64,000 bases of DNA from Marinomonas sp. KMM3893 (GTDB lineage: Bacteria; Pseudomonadota; Gammaproteobacteria; Pseudomonadales; Marinomonadaceae). The stretch is taken from contig NZ_SJSC01000001.1 of the NCBI RefSeq assembly GCF_004352855.1, forward strand, positions 868,001-932,000, read 5' to 3'. The position numbers and the translations under genes were made by a program. The notes below the pieces were generated by a model, which saw only the letters and a list, made by a program, of their open reading frames with translations, searched no databases and had not been told where the DNA came from. The first letter of the stretch is position 1. The number at the start of each line of letters is the position of its first letter. Positions 28,854 through 38,477 of the stretch are shown here, piece after piece.

Positions 28854-29513
28854 TCAAACAGGCAAGAGCCATAACCATGCCAACCACGAAAGACCAATTA
28901 ACATAGAAAATATGAGTCCCCAACGCGGCGCTTTTATGGCCTCGGCTGGTGCTTGTTTCGCTTTCTTCTTACCATGAATCATCGCCATAACAAGGCGTTC
29001 TTTCAAACATAATTCATGGTACAACACAGCGCAAATATGCAACCCAACCAGGGTTAATAAGATATTCGGTAAAACATGATGGAGCCATCCCATGCGACTT
29101 AACCAATCATCCGATAAATACGCGTTTAATGGCCCAGTCCAGAAAAGGTCGTCACTGGTAAAAAGCCCAGACCCCCATTGCAGTGTTAATCCTAATAACA
29201 GAGCAATTACCATCAAAGCACCAACAGGATTGTGCCCTAAATGGGCTTTGGACTTCCCTTTTAGCATGTCGCTTGCGTAGGCAAGCATCGCCTGAGGCCC
29301 TTTAAGAAACTGGCTAAATTTAGCGTAACGAGAACCGTAAAAACCATAAATCAAACGAAACACCACTAACGCGGACAAGCCATAACCCAAATAAAAATGG
29401 TAATCGAAATAGTCGCGGTCATAGCGCCCAGTAATAATTAAGCCGGTAAATAACAGCACCATTAGCCAGTGGCTCACCCTAATAGACCAGTCCCATACCA
29501 ACACAGATTTCAT
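28854..29513 (-). CDS. Cytochrome b561-type membrane protein
   Basis: A 219-residue protein with four to five membrane helices and likely heme-ligand histidines in RVSHWLMV, near LGHNPVGAL and in LVGLHICAVLYHEL. It fits the nickel-dependent-hydrogenase cytochrome b / cytochrome b561 family. These shuttle electrons between quinol and a periplasmic partner. No hydrogenase is nearby, and its electron partner is unknown. Its stop is seven bases from the hutC operator. Confidence 0.82.
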   Translation of the reverse strand: MKSVLVWDWSIRVSHWLMVLLFTGLIITGRYDRDYFDYHFYLGYGLSALVVFRLIYGFYGSRYAKFSQFLKGPQAMLAYASDMLKGKSKAHLGHNPVGALMVIALLLGLTLQWGSGLFTSDDLFWTGPLNAYLSDDWLSRMGWLHHVLPNILLTLVGLHICAVLYHELCLKERLVMAMIHGKKKAKQAPAEAIKAPRWGLIFSMLIGLSWLAWLWLLPV

Positions 29514-29684
29514 GCATCTACCTCGTTAAACGGTTGCGAATACAATCACGTAAGAATCACCTTGTTCTTCTATAACACACTCCGCCGGCTCGCTAAATAA
29601 AACCGACTGTTTCACGGCAGCTTTATCTATTCAGCACTATAGTTACCCATATGAAAAGTCATTTAACGTAGTTGGAGTCCTAGA

Positions 29685-30716
29685 ATGGTCATAAGCTTCC
29701 TAGTGATTACGGTATCCATTGTTGTTCTGCTGTTTTATATTTTTTTCTACAAGGGCCGATTTGTCGTTCGCCGAAACACCATTATTGATTTGCCCGCTTC
29801 TGTTATCGCACAAGATTTAAACGACCTAAGTAACTGGCCACACTGGGTTCCTTGGCTTATTTACGACACAAACGCAAAAATACACTTTGGCTACTCAAGC
29901 GTTGGTAATAACGCGGTTTTACCCTCCTGCTTAGAATGGCAAGGCGAACTGATTAAAGAAGGCTACATTTCCATCATCCCTGCTCGCTCCAGCGCCCATT
30001 ATTGTCACACCATAGTCGAAGCCGACGCTTTTTACCCAGGCGAGCTGCATTTCAACATCGACCTAGGCCAACAAGGTTCCCACACGCTAGTGTCCATGCA
30101 AATCACCAGCAAGGTTCCCTTTTTTCAACGCTGGAAAAGTGCCCTGTATTTGACCCGTGCAGCACGAGATCTCGAACTCGCCTTGATTCGACTAAACGCG
30201 CATTTAGCAAAACTCAACACCGCGTCCTTGCATGAATACGACGACCCTCATTTCGAGTTATTAAGCGAAACAAGAATGGAACATTTCGATGCTGTGACAC
30301 GCCCTTTTGTTGTCAGCGACCAACCGATGTCGCAAAAAATGGAACAAGGCTTTCACGATCTCATGTTGTCCCTAGGACCTGATAATATGCCTTCAGATCC
30401 CAGCTTTGCCATATACACAAAAGCCGACCCTGCACAGCATTACTTTGCAGGAAAGCTGGGGATTCCGGTCCAAAACCTCGAACCCTGCTCCTCCCGACCA
30501 GAGCGCATTGTATTAGAAGGCAAGTATTTGACCTTACGCTATTCGGGTAGCTACCAGAACCTGTCTTTGGCTTGGCATGTTGCCCACAGCGCGATGCGCC
30601 TGCACCATAAACGAGTAGATCGAAAGCGCCCTGGGGTCGAGATTTTTGAAACCGGCCCCTGTGATACGCCCTTGTCAAAAGACTACATAACTAAAATAGG
30701 TTTACCGATCAAATAA
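29685..30716 (+). CDS. Membrane-anchored SRPBCC domain fused to a GyrI-like domain
   Basis: A 343-residue protein. One N-terminal membrane helix (about 2-22) is followed by an SRPBCC/polyketide-cyclase-like domain (about 30-165, including LSNWPHWVPW) and a GyrI-like small-molecule-binding domain (about 185-343, including FAIYTKADP and a Cys-containing DTPLSKDYIT end). GGAG precedes the ATG. Such fusions are widespread but their ligand is unknown. It stands alone between divergent and downstream unrelated genes. Confidence 0.72.
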   Translation: MVISFLVITVSIVVLLFYIFFYKGRFVVRRNTIIDLPASVIAQDLNDLSNWPHWVPWLIYDTNAKIHFGYSSVGNNAVLPSCLEWQGELIKEGYISIIPARSSAHYCHTIVEADAFYPGELHFNIDLGQQGSHTLVSMQITSKVPFFQRWKSALYLTRAARDLELALIRLNAHLAKLNTASLHEYDDPHFELLSETRMEHFDAVTRPFVVSDQPMSQKMEQGFHDLMLSLGPDNMPSDPSFAIYTKADPAQHYFAGKLGIPVQNLEPCSSRPERIVLEGKYLTLRYSGSYQNLSLAWHVAHSAMRLHHKRVDRKRPGVEIFETGPCDTPLSKDYITKIGLPIK

Positions 30717-30888
30717 TCATGAACATTCGCTTCGCTAAAACACAAAGAAAAAATCGCCAGACACAAACACACGCGTCGATTTGCTGTATCCTAAAGATTG
30801 GACTCCCCCCTTATGTTGCTAATTTGTCGACTAATCAATCCACACAAGATTGGCTGACGTTTTCTTTTACCAATACGAGTTCCGAGCT

Positions 30889-32172
30889 ATGACAATATCA
30901 CTTTACCAAGAACACCTCGCGACACTACAAACTCGCTATGAAAAAGCCATGCAGCACTTTCAAATTGACGCCATTGTGCTGGCTTCTGGCGATAAATCTT
31001 ATTATTTTCAAGACGATCATACCGCGCCTTTCCACGCCTACTCTGGGGCCCAACAATGGCTTCCCTTTACCCTAAGCGCAGAAACCTACCTTGTTATCCA
31101 AGCAGGAACAAAACCGCGTCTTGTGTGGCCAATTCGAGACGACTTCTGGCACGCGCCTAACCCAGTTCCAGAAGGTGAATGGCAAAATGAATGGCAGATT
31201 TCACCCGCACGAAAAGACGATGCCTGGTTCTCCTCTTTGCCAGAAAAATGCGCTTGGCTAGGGCCAACCCCCCAGCCTTTTTCTCGCACTGTCGATGGCC
31301 TAAACGCTTACGTGGATTTTGCCAAAGCGGTTAAAACACCGTTTGAAATCAATGCCATGCGCCTATCTACCGAGAGAGCTGTAAAAGGCCACCTAGCCGC
31401 CAAAGACGCCTTTCTAGCGGGTATGAGTGAGTTAGAAGTTCACTTGGCGTTCTTAAAAGCCAGCCAACAAACGGCGGCACAAGAACCTTATCCTGGCATT
31501 GTCGGCATTAACGAGCACGCGGCGGTATTGCATTACGAACACAAAGATTTTAATCGTTCGGCACGTCCATTGACGTTACTTCTCGATGCCGGCGCTAGTG
31601 AGCACGGTTATGCCAGCGATATCACTCGTACTTTTGTACGTCATAATGATGAATTTAGTGCCCTAGTCGACAGCCTAGACAGCATGGAGCAAGGACTAGC
31701 CCGCAGTGCCATGTCTGGTGTGGATTACCGAGAGCTTCACCAAGACACCCTAGAAGGGATCGCGGGTCTTCTTAACGAGCATAAAATTTGCCGTTTAAGC
31801 CCAGAAGAACAAATGGCAAAAGGCATTCCACAAGTGTTTTTCCCTCATGGCTTAGGTCACTTGCTCGGCTTACAAGTTCATGATGTGGGTGGTTTTCAAA
31901 TCGATGAATTAGGCACCACCCGAAAAGACGAGAAAGCCCCCTTCTTGCGACTTACTCGAACGCTGGAAGAAAATATGGTGATCACCATAGAACCCGGCTT
32001 ATATTTTATCCCTATGTTATTAGAAAAAATGCAGGCAGACATTCCACAACACGGCTGTGATCTTGCGCTAATCGAACGCTTCAAGCCTTATGGTGGCATT
32101 CGCATAGAAGACAATGTTGTCGTTCAAGATGATGTGCCTGTGAACCTAACTCGTAACGCATTTCAGGGCTAA
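30889..32172 (+). CDS. pepQ: Xaa-Pro dipeptidase
   Basis: A 427-residue M24-family metallopeptidase that cleaves X-Pro dipeptides. The start at 30889 aligns with the N-terminus of E. coli PepQ (LYQEHLATLQ); the open frame also allows a TTG 13 codons earlier. Metal ligands are seen in LLDAGASEHGYASDITRTF (two Asp), FFPHGLGHLLGLQVHD (His), ITIEPG (Glu) and GGIRIEDN (Glu). It is cytoplasmic and probably monocistronic. Confidence 0.93.
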   Translation: MTISLYQEHLATLQTRYEKAMQHFQIDAIVLASGDKSYYFQDDHTAPFHAYSGAQQWLPFTLSAETYLVIQAGTKPRLVWPIRDDFWHAPNPVPEGEWQNEWQISPARKDDAWFSSLPEKCAWLGPTPQPFSRTVDGLNAYVDFAKAVKTPFEINAMRLSTERAVKGHLAAKDAFLAGMSELEVHLAFLKASQQTAAQEPYPGIVGINEHAAVLHYEHKDFNRSARPLTLLLDAGASEHGYASDITRTFVRHNDEFSALVDSLDSMEQGLARSAMSGVDYRELHQDTLEGIAGLLNEHKICRLSPEEQMAKGIPQVFFPHGLGHLLGLQVHDVGGFQIDELGTTRKDEKAPFLRLTRTLEENMVITIEPGLYFIPMLLEKMQADIPQHGCDLALIERFKPYGGIRIEDNVVVQDDVPVNLTRNAFQG

Positions 32173-32209
32173 AGCGCCACTTAATCCAGTCCAAACGACT
32201 CGCCACTAA

Positions 32210-32233
32210 AAAGGCACCTTCAGAGGTGCCTTT
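32210..32233 (+). terminator. Intrinsic terminator after pepQ
   Basis: A 10-bp stem AAAGGCACCT / AGGTGCCTTT with a 4-base loop lies 38 bp after the stop. The 263 bases from here to the tctC start hold no feature I recognise beyond a GGAG ribosome site. Confidence 0.85.
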
Positions 32234-32496
32234 CTGCTTTTTATCTTATGCTGTCGGTGTTATTTCGTGATTCCCTAGGAGAATTATTCCATTCTGGGTG
32301 CCATCTCGCACGAAAAGACAATAAAATGAACAAACTCGAAAATCGACTGCATCTTTTCGAGGAAAATATTGATAGGTTAACGCCACAGACATTGCCGACC
32401 GAGTGATTCTTGCCAAGACGCGCACACCGATAAGAGCAAATACTGTTAAAAAACATCATTACCAACTCACTGATTATAGGCAACATCGGAGCCCCA

Positions 32497-33489
32497 ATGA
32501 AAAAAACAATAGCACTACTTGCAGCCCTGTCGCTCTCCTCTACTGCAGTCTTTGCTGACTACCCAACAAAAGATGTTCAAGGCATTATCCAATGGGGTGC
32601 AGGTGGTTCAACGGATACCGTAATGCGCTCTATTGCGCCTCATGTGGAAGACGCGTTAGGCACAGATTTGATCTTGACCAATAGAACGGGTGGCGTTGGT
32701 GCTATTGCCACTAAATACGTCAATGCAAAAAAAGCCGATGGTTATACCTTATTAATGGGCGCTGAAAACCCACAAATGTACAAGGTATTAGGGCTGGCAA
32801 AGATAGATTACAGCGATATGATTGCCATTAATGTGCTTGCACGCGGCACGCCTGTCTTAGTCGCCAATAACGACGCACCTTTTAACAACATGCAAGAATT
32901 CATTGATTACACGTCCGCTAACCCAGGCAAAGTAAAACTTGGCTCGACTGGCAAAGGTGGCCTAGCGTCCATCGTCTTGGCGATGCTGAAATCACAAGTT
33001 TCCTTAAATTACATCAGCATTCCCTACAACGGCGACGGCCCAGCATTAACCGCCTTACAAGGTGGCGCGATCGACGTGATGCCAGTTGTTCTTGGCGCTT
33101 CTATTGAATCCATCAAAGCCGGTCGTATGAAAGTCATCGGCCTGATCGACAAAGAGAGCAATGCCTTGCTACCAGGTGTATCACCCGCGACTGACACTCT
33201 GCCAGGTCTGGCTCGTTACCTTCCATGGGGACCATTCTTTGGTGTTTTCGTGAAAAAAGGCACTCCTGAAGACGCCGTCGAAAAACTTCAAGCCGCGTTC
33301 CATACCGCAGCAGACAGCCCTGATTTTACGGCGCTTATGAAAAAACGCGGTTTTACCATTTTGAATATCTCAGGTGAAAAAGCAGACCAATTCTTGAATT
33401 CTTATCGCTCAACGTCGTCGTGGTTAGTCGATGAAGCGGGTTTCAGCAAATATTCTCCAGAGAAATTTGGCATCCCTAAACCGCAATAA
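32497..33489 (+). CDS. tctC: Tripartite tricarboxylate transporter substrate-binding protein (TctC/Bug)
   Basis: A 330-residue periplasmic receptor. The signal peptide ends at about residue 20 (AVFA-DYP), then a Bug-type two-lobe fold with QWGAGGSTDTVMR and SIPYNGDGPALTALQGG. GGAG precedes the ATG. With TctB and TctA it forms a sodium- or proton-driven importer for carboxylates. The substrate is not deducible; citrate, tricarballylate and aromatic dicarboxylates are known for relatives. Confidence 0.9.
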   Translation: MKKTIALLAALSLSSTAVFADYPTKDVQGIIQWGAGGSTDTVMRSIAPHVEDALGTDLILTNRTGGVGAIATKYVNAKKADGYTLLMGAENPQMYKVLGLAKIDYSDMIAINVLARGTPVLVANNDAPFNNMQEFIDYTSANPGKVKLGSTGKGGLASIVLAMLKSQVSLNYISIPYNGDGPALTALQGGAIDVMPVVLGASIESIKAGRMKVIGLIDKESNALLPGVSPATDTLPGLARYLPWGPFFGVFVKKGTPEDAVEKLQAAFHTAADSPDFTALMKKRGFTILNISGEKADQFLNSYRSTSSWLVDEAGFSKYSPEKFGIPKPQ

Positions 33490-33554
33490 TTTTGTTTCTC
33501 TAGCGTGTGGGGTTAACCTCCCACACGCCTCGTTTACGCTCACCTGGGGTCATC

Positions 33555-34073
33555 ATGTCCAGTCTGCTCTCTACTCAAAAAGTCCGTAAGCCCGGCGAAC
33601 GCATTTTTTGTTTTCTACTGATCGTCTTTAGTGTTTTTCTTTTCTGGCAAGCCTACCAAATCGCTGGTTTTAGCTCGTTAAGCTCCTCTGGTGCTTTTCC
33701 ATTAGCGGCGTCTGCCACCATGGTTCTGGCGTCCTGCGTGGTGTTTGTGAATACCTTAAAATTACCTGCCGCAGAAGGCATCCAGTTTTTCCGTCACTGC
33801 CTTCCGCCTGTGGTGTCCATCATTATGGCGATTATTTTGCTGTACGCAGTGGCCATCGAAAGTCTTGGTTTTATCCTTAGCAGCTTGGTTTTTTTATGCG
33901 TCTGTATTCAACTTCTATACCGTCGTAGTCCATTGTTTACTCTAAGTATTTCGATTCTCGCCCTGATTGTGGTGTACATTATTTTTCGCCTCGTTTTTCA
34001 GGTTGTGTTACCAGAAGGGGTTATGCCTGAGCGCGACATCATAGCCGCAATTACCACTTGGTGGAGTCACTAA
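33555..34073 (+). CDS. tctB: Tripartite tricarboxylate transporter small membrane subunit (TctB)
   Basis: A 172-residue protein with four predicted helices. The start at 33555 has GGGGT upstream and gives the normal TctB length; the frame allows a GTG 16 codons earlier. It sits between the binding protein and the large permease, four bases before tctA. Confidence 0.85.
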   Translation: MSSLLSTQKVRKPGERIFCFLLIVFSVFLFWQAYQIAGFSSLSSSGAFPLAASATMVLASCVVFVNTLKLPAAEGIQFFRHCLPPVVSIIMAIILLYAVAIESLGFILSSLVFLCVCIQLLYRRSPLFTLSISILALIVVYIIFRLVFQVVLPEGVMPERDIIAAITTWWSH

Positions 34074-34077
34074 TCGA

Positions 34078-35583
34078 ATGGACGCATTTCACTTTTTCGC
34101 TACCTCTTGGGTGTCTCCTGAACTGCTTGGCTTAACGGCCTTGGGCACATTCTTAGGTATTTATGTAGGCGCTATTCCCGGCTTGTCTGTCACCATGGCC
34201 GTGTCTATCCTGATTTCATTCACCTTCTCTTGGGATGTAAATAACGCCCTTTGTTTAATGGTTGGCGTCTACATGGGCGGCGTTTATGGAGGCTCTCGCA
34301 CCGCTATTTTGTTAAACATCCCTGGCGCACCTTCCGCCATTGCCACCGCGATGGACGGCTACCCATTGGCGAAAAAAGGCCTAGCAGGCGAAGCCATTGG
34401 GCTGTCTACCGTGATGTCTGTGATCGGCGGTTTCGTTGGTATTATCGTGCTGGCTCTGGCCGCGCCGACCGTCAGCGAATTCGCCATCACCTTCCAACCA
34501 AGAGACTATATGATGCTCGGTGTATTGGGCATTATGTTAGTAGGTTCATTGTCTGGAAACAGCTTGGCAAAAGGCATTTTCGCGGGGGCGCTGGGCTTAC
34601 TGATTGGCACCGTTGGGCTTGACCCCATGTCAGCAGAAGAACGCTTTACTTTTGGTGTCGTCGACCTTTGGGATGGTATTAATCCTGTCGCCGTGATGAT
34701 CGGAATGTTTGGCGTATCTGAAGCCTTGCATCAGCTCCACCATATGGACAAGGCCGTCGTAAAACAGAAGATATCTCGTATTATTCCAAAGCTATCAGAC
34801 ATCAAAAAATATCTACCGCTTAGTTTGCAAAGCTCTTTTATCGGTGTGATTGTCGGTGCTCTACCAGGTACCGGTGGCGACATTGCGGCGCTGATGGCCT
34901 ACGACCACGCCAAACGCACCACGAAAGACCCTAAAGTTCCGTTTGGTGAAGGCGCAAAAGAAGGCTTAATCGCCCCTGAATCCGCCAACAACGCCGCCGT
35001 CGGAGGTGCTTATATTCCAATGCTGACACTAGGAATTCCTGGCGATGCGGTTACCGCGGTTTTCATTGGCGCCTTGTTTATTCATGGTTTGAATCCAGGG
35101 CCACTACTACTGGTCGAACAGCCGCAGATGTTTTGGTTTACCGTGGGCAATCTCACACTGGCGAACATTTTCGTCCTGATCTTTGGCTTAACCGGCATCC
35201 GTTTATTCTCAAAAATCGTCGAGTGCCCAAAAGGCATCCTGATCCCACTCATTTTCTTGCTGTCTATTGTTGGCGCGTATGCCATTAATAATGCCGTGAT
35301 CGATATATGGTGGATGCTCGCCTTCGGTGCTTTTGGCTATTTTATGCGCCTCTATGGTTTTCCGGTTGGCCCAGTCATTCTAGGTGTGATTCTAAGCTCA
35401 CTGACCGATGAAAACTGGCGACGTGCGATCCTCACAGAGAGTGGTAGCTTGGGCAACTTCTTTGCTCATATATTCACCAGCCCGCTTTCGAGCATCTTGT
35501 TTATGAGTATTGTCTTAATCTTTGTCTCGCAAACCAGCTTGTGGAAAAAACACCTAAAGCCACGTCTGTTGCGCTCTAAATAG
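34078..35583 (+). CDS. tctA: Tripartite tricarboxylate transporter large permease (TctA)
   Basis: A 501-residue permease with about 11-12 helices and the TctA signatures GIYVGAIPGLSVTMA, GGVYGGSRTAILLNIPG and GALPGTGGDIAA. It completes a tctCBA operon. No terminator was seen after it; an IS remnant begins 49 bp downstream. Confidence 0.93.
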   Translation: MDAFHFFATSWVSPELLGLTALGTFLGIYVGAIPGLSVTMAVSILISFTFSWDVNNALCLMVGVYMGGVYGGSRTAILLNIPGAPSAIATAMDGYPLAKKGLAGEAIGLSTVMSVIGGFVGIIVLALAAPTVSEFAITFQPRDYMMLGVLGIMLVGSLSGNSLAKGIFAGALGLLIGTVGLDPMSAEERFTFGVVDLWDGINPVAVMIGMFGVSEALHQLHHMDKAVVKQKISRIIPKLSDIKKYLPLSLQSSFIGVIVGALPGTGGDIAALMAYDHAKRTTKDPKVPFGEGAKEGLIAPESANNAAVGGAYIPMLTLGIPGDAVTAVFIGALFIHGLNPGPLLLVEQPQMFWFTVGNLTLANIFVLIFGLTGIRLFSKIVECPKGILIPLIFLLSIVGAYAINNAVIDIWWMLAFGAFGYFMRLYGFPVGPVILGVILSSLTDENWRRAILTESGSLGNFFAHIFTSPLSSILFMSIVLIFVSQTSLWKKHLKPRLLRSK

Positions 35584-35631
35584 CGCTCGCATCAAGACCG
35601 TCAGTTCGATAAAAAGGGGCTGAAAATAAAG

Positions 35632-35770
35632 TGACCCCATAAAGTTGGACACTTTATTAACCGGCTAACAATGCCTGATTTCGGTACTCTACCGGAGTCA
35701 GGCCATTTAACCTCTTCTTCATCTTCCCTAACAAAGTAGCTAAAAAACAATCTCGATTAGCTTGTTGACT
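35632..35770 (-). mobile_element. IS3-family transposase remnant with terminal repeat
   Basis: The minus strand between 35770 and 35657 encodes SQQANRDCFLATLLGKMKK, continuing to RLNGLTPVEYRNQALLAG and a stop. This is the typical C-terminus of an IS3-group OrfB transposase. Beyond the stop, TGACCCCATAAAGTTGGACA looks like the element's terminal inverted repeat (end near 35632). The rest of the element is missing; the open frame closes near 35790. It is a scar at the left edge of the ars operon. Confidence 0.82.
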
Positions 35771-35795
35771 TTCGAATCTATATATACGAATTTAC

Positions 35796-35819
35796 ACATA
35801 TGTTATTTTTCGGATATGT
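35796..35819. promoter_or_regulatory. Possible ArsR operator
   Basis: ACATAT and ATATGT, perfect 6-base arms with a 12-base spacer, lie just before the arsR start. ArsR/SmtB repressors bind AT-rich imperfect palindromes here, but the arms are short and AT-only composition makes chance likely. Confidence 0.35.
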
Positions 35820-35821
35820 TT

Positions 35822-36157
35822 ATGAACCCTTGTAAGTTTTATAAGTGTCTCGCTGACGACACTCGTTTGAAGTCCATTATGCTGATCAAGCAAGCCGATG
35901 AAGCTTGCGTCTGTGACTTAATGGCGGCGTTGGAACTTGATCAACCCAAGACCTCACGCCACCTCGCTGAGTTACGTAAATGCGGCATATTGCAAGACGA
36001 ACGCCGTGGAAAATGGGTCTACTACCGCTTGCATCCTGAGCTGCCTGAATGGGCAAAAAACGTCATCACAGAGACCGCCAAGCATAATAAAGACTACTAT
36101 CAAGCAGCATTGGTCAAACTATTAGCCGGTCAATCATCTGCGATGAATTGCTGCTAA
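35822..36157 (+). CDS. arsR: Arsenical resistance operon repressor
   Basis: A 111-residue ArsR/SmtB winged-helix repressor. The start at 35822 has GGAT upstream; the open frame extends 20 codons further into the IS scar. The As(III)-binding Cys29-Val-Cys31 (ACVCDL) lies in the alpha-3 helix as in E. coli ArsR, and a C-terminal MNCC adds two more cysteines. It heads arsR-arsH-acr3-arsC. Confidence 0.93.
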   Translation: MNPCKFYKCLADDTRLKSIMLIKQADEACVCDLMAALELDQPKTSRHLAELRKCGILQDERRGKWVYYRLHPELPEWAKNVITETAKHNKDYYQAALVKLLAGQSSAMNCC

Positions 36158-36186
36158 AACGCCATTAAAGAATTTGGGAGAACCTA

Positions 36187-36906
36187 ATGTCAGTACTCGA
36201 AAGCCACTTACCAAACATCGACCATGAGCAACTCATCATCCCCAACCATGAGCGATTTACCACCACGCCTAGCCGTCACAAACCACGTATTTTATTACTC
36301 TACGGATCACTGCGTGAGCGCTCTTATAGTCGATTAGTGATTGAAGAATCTGCGCGTTTATTAACCAGTTTTGGCGCTGAGGTGAAAATCTTCAACCCAA
36401 GCGGCTTACCGCAACCGGATTCAGAAGACGAACAACACCCAAAAGTACAAGAACTTAGAGAGCTTATGATGTGGTCCGAAGGTCAAGTTTGGTGCTCACC
36501 TGAGCGTCACGGTTCGATGACAAGCATTCTGAAAAGCCAGCTAGATTGGGTGCCTCTGAGCATTGGTAGCGTACGCCCGACACAAGGTAAAACACTTGCC
36601 ATAATGCAAGTAAGTGGCGGTTCTCAGTCATTCAATGCTGTCAACCAAATGCGTATTTTGGGGCGCTGGATGCGCATGGTGACGATTCCGAATCAGTCAT
36701 CCGTTGCTAAGGCGTTTCTAGAGTTTGACGAAGACGGTCGCATGAAACCTTCCTCTTACTACAACCGCATCGTCGATGTGCTAGAAGAATTGATGAAGTT
36801 CACTCTCTTGCTTCGCGATCAGAAAGATTACCTAGTCGACCGTTATTCCGAGCGAGTCGAAAGTGCTGAGCAACTAAGCCAGCGTGTTAACCAAAAATCA
36901 ATATAG
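36187..36906 (+). CDS. arsH: Arsenical resistance protein ArsH
   Basis: A 239-residue NADPH-dependent FMN oxidoreductase. Its flavodoxin-like motif is [15 protein letters not shown], and [18 protein letters not shown] is the ArsH signature. ArsH oxidises trivalent organoarsenicals to less toxic forms. GGGAGAA precedes the ATG, 29 bp after arsR. Confidence 0.95.
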   Translation: MSVLESHLPNIDHEQLIIPNHERFTTTPSRHKPRILLLYGSLRERSYSRLVIEESARLLTSFGAEVKIFNPSGLPQPDSEDEQHPKVQELRELMMWSEGQVWCSPERHGSMTSILKSQLDWVPLSIGSVRPTQGKTLAIMQVSGGSQSFNAVNQMRILGRWMRMVTIPNQSSVAKAFLEFDEDGRMKPSSYYNRIVDVLEELMKFTLLLRDQKDYLVDRYSERVESAEQLSQRVNQKSI

Positions 36907-36915
36907 GACTTAAAA

Positions 36916-37932
36916 ATGGGACTGTTTGAGCGTTATCTTACGATCTGGGTAGGGTTGGCCATTATCGTGGGCATTATGGCTGGTAGCCTGGTGCCTGATG
37001 TTTTTTCGGTCATCGCACGCCTAGAATACGCCCACGTTAACTTCGTTATCGCGGTGCTGATTTGGCTTATGATTTACCCAATGATGGTGCAAATCGATTT
37101 TTCCTCCATCAAGGACGTAGGTAAAAGACCCAAAGGCTTGCTGCTCACCTTAGTGATCAACTGGTTGGTCAAACCCTTCTCTATGGCGCTATTAGGCTGG
37201 CTGTTTTTCAAAATCCTATTTGCTCAATGGGTAGACCCTCAAACCGCCAAAGAGTACATCGCAGGCATGATACTGCTTGGCGTCGCACCCTGTACTGCCA
37301 TGGTATTTGTCTGGAGCCAAATGACTAAAGGGGATGCTAATTACACCCTAGTGCAAGTCTCTATCAATGACGTGATTATGATTTTTGCGTTTGCCCCTAT
37401 TGCCGGTTTTTTACTCGGTGCCACGGACATTCATGTGCCTTGGGACACATTATTACTGTCGGTTGTTTTGTATGTTCTGGTGCCCCTGATTGCGGGAGCC
37501 CTGACACGCAAAGCGTTAGACAAACAGAATGACCACTCACGGCTCGATGGTTTTTTACGCACAATGAAACCTTGGTCTATCGTCGGCTTACTGGCAACCG
37601 TGGTGCTGCTATTCAGTTTTCAATCGGAAACCATCTTGGCCAAACCTCAAGCCATTCTACTCATTGCCATTCCATTATTGATTCAAACCTATGGGATTTT
37701 CGCGGTGTCTTATTGGCTAGCCAGAAAGCTTAAACTGCCCCATTCAGAAGCTGCACCGGCCAGCATGATAGGCACGTCTAATTTTTTCGAATTGGCCGTC
37801 GCCGTCGCGATTTCCCTATTCGGTCTGCATTCAGGCGCCGCCTTAGCCACCGTCGTTGGGGTCTTGGTGGAAGTTCCCGTTATGCTTTCTCTCGTTTGGT
37901 TCGCCAATCGAACTCGTCATTGGTTTGCTTAA
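36916..37932 (+). CDS. acr3: Arsenite efflux permease ACR3
   Basis: A 338-residue, ten-helix permease of the ACR3 family. The hallmark [13 protein letters not shown] carries the conserved Cys needed for As(III) transport, and [18 protein letters not shown] is the later helix. It exports arsenite using the proton gradient. It starts nine bases after arsH. Confidence 0.95.
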   Translation: MGLFERYLTIWVGLAIIVGIMAGSLVPDVFSVIARLEYAHVNFVIAVLIWLMIYPMMVQIDFSSIKDVGKRPKGLLLTLVINWLVKPFSMALLGWLFFKILFAQWVDPQTAKEYIAGMILLGVAPCTAMVFVWSQMTKGDANYTLVQVSINDVIMIFAFAPIAGFLLGATDIHVPWDTLLLSVVLYVLVPLIAGALTRKALDKQNDHSRLDGFLRTMKPWSIVGLLATVVLLFSFQSETILAKPQAILLIAIPLLIQTYGIFAVSYWLARKLKLPHSEAAPASMIGTSNFFELAVAVAISLFGLHSGAALATVVGVLVEVPVMLSLVWFANRTRHWFA

Positions 37933-37956
37933 GAGCAGCAAAGAGGACTCAGCTTT

Positions 37957-38388
37957 ATGATAGTGATTCACCACAACCCAGAATGCGGCACCTCGCGAAA
38001 TACGCTAAAGATCATTCAAGATGCTGGCATTACACCCGTTGTTATCGACTATTTAACGGAAGGGTGGAGCAGAGCGCAGTTATTGGCACTGTTTGCAGCA
38101 GCAGATTTAACACCCAAAACCGCCCTGCGCACGAGCAAATCTCCTGCGCAAGCGCTGGGTTTACTTGATGAGAAAATCACCGACGATGAGATTCTTGAGG
38201 CGATGCTTATTCATCCTATTCTCGTTAACCGCCCTATTGTCTGCTCACCAAAAGGCGTTAAATTATGCCGCCCCAGCGAGCAAGTACTTGATCTTTTAGA
38301 CCTATGGCCTGAAGGGCCTTATTACAAAGAAGATGGCGAGATGATCCTAGATGAGCAAGGAAAAAAAGCATTGAAAAAACAGAATTAA
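37957..38388 (+). CDS. arsC: Arsenate reductase, glutaredoxin-coupled
   Basis: A 143-residue ArsC of the E. coli plasmid type. Catalytic Cys10 is in NPECGTSRN, and the arsenate-binding arginines include those in ALRTSK and VNRPIV. It reduces arsenate to arsenite using glutathione and glutaredoxin. AAGAGGA precedes the ATG. It ends the ars operon before a strong terminator. Confidence 0.94.
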   Translation: MIVIHHNPECGTSRNTLKIIQDAGITPVVIDYLTEGWSRAQLLALFAAADLTPKTALRTSKSPAQALGLLDEKITDDEILEAMLIHPILVNRPIVCSPKGVKLCRPSEQVLDLLDLWPEGPYYKEDGEMILDEQGKKALKKQN

Positions 38389-38419
38389 TAGCGTTTTTTT
38401 AAGTGCTTTGTCTTAAACG

Positions 38420-38453
38420 AAAGAGACCGTATTGATGTCGATACGGTCTCTTT
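38420..38453. terminator. Bidirectional terminator between arsC and aroQ
   Basis: A 13-bp stem AAAGAGACCGTAT / ATACGGTCTCTTT with an 8-base loop and T tracts for the plus strand, between convergent genes. It marks the right edge of the ars operon. Confidence 0.92.
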
Positions 38454-38477
38454 TCCATTAATAAAACAAAGATGATC

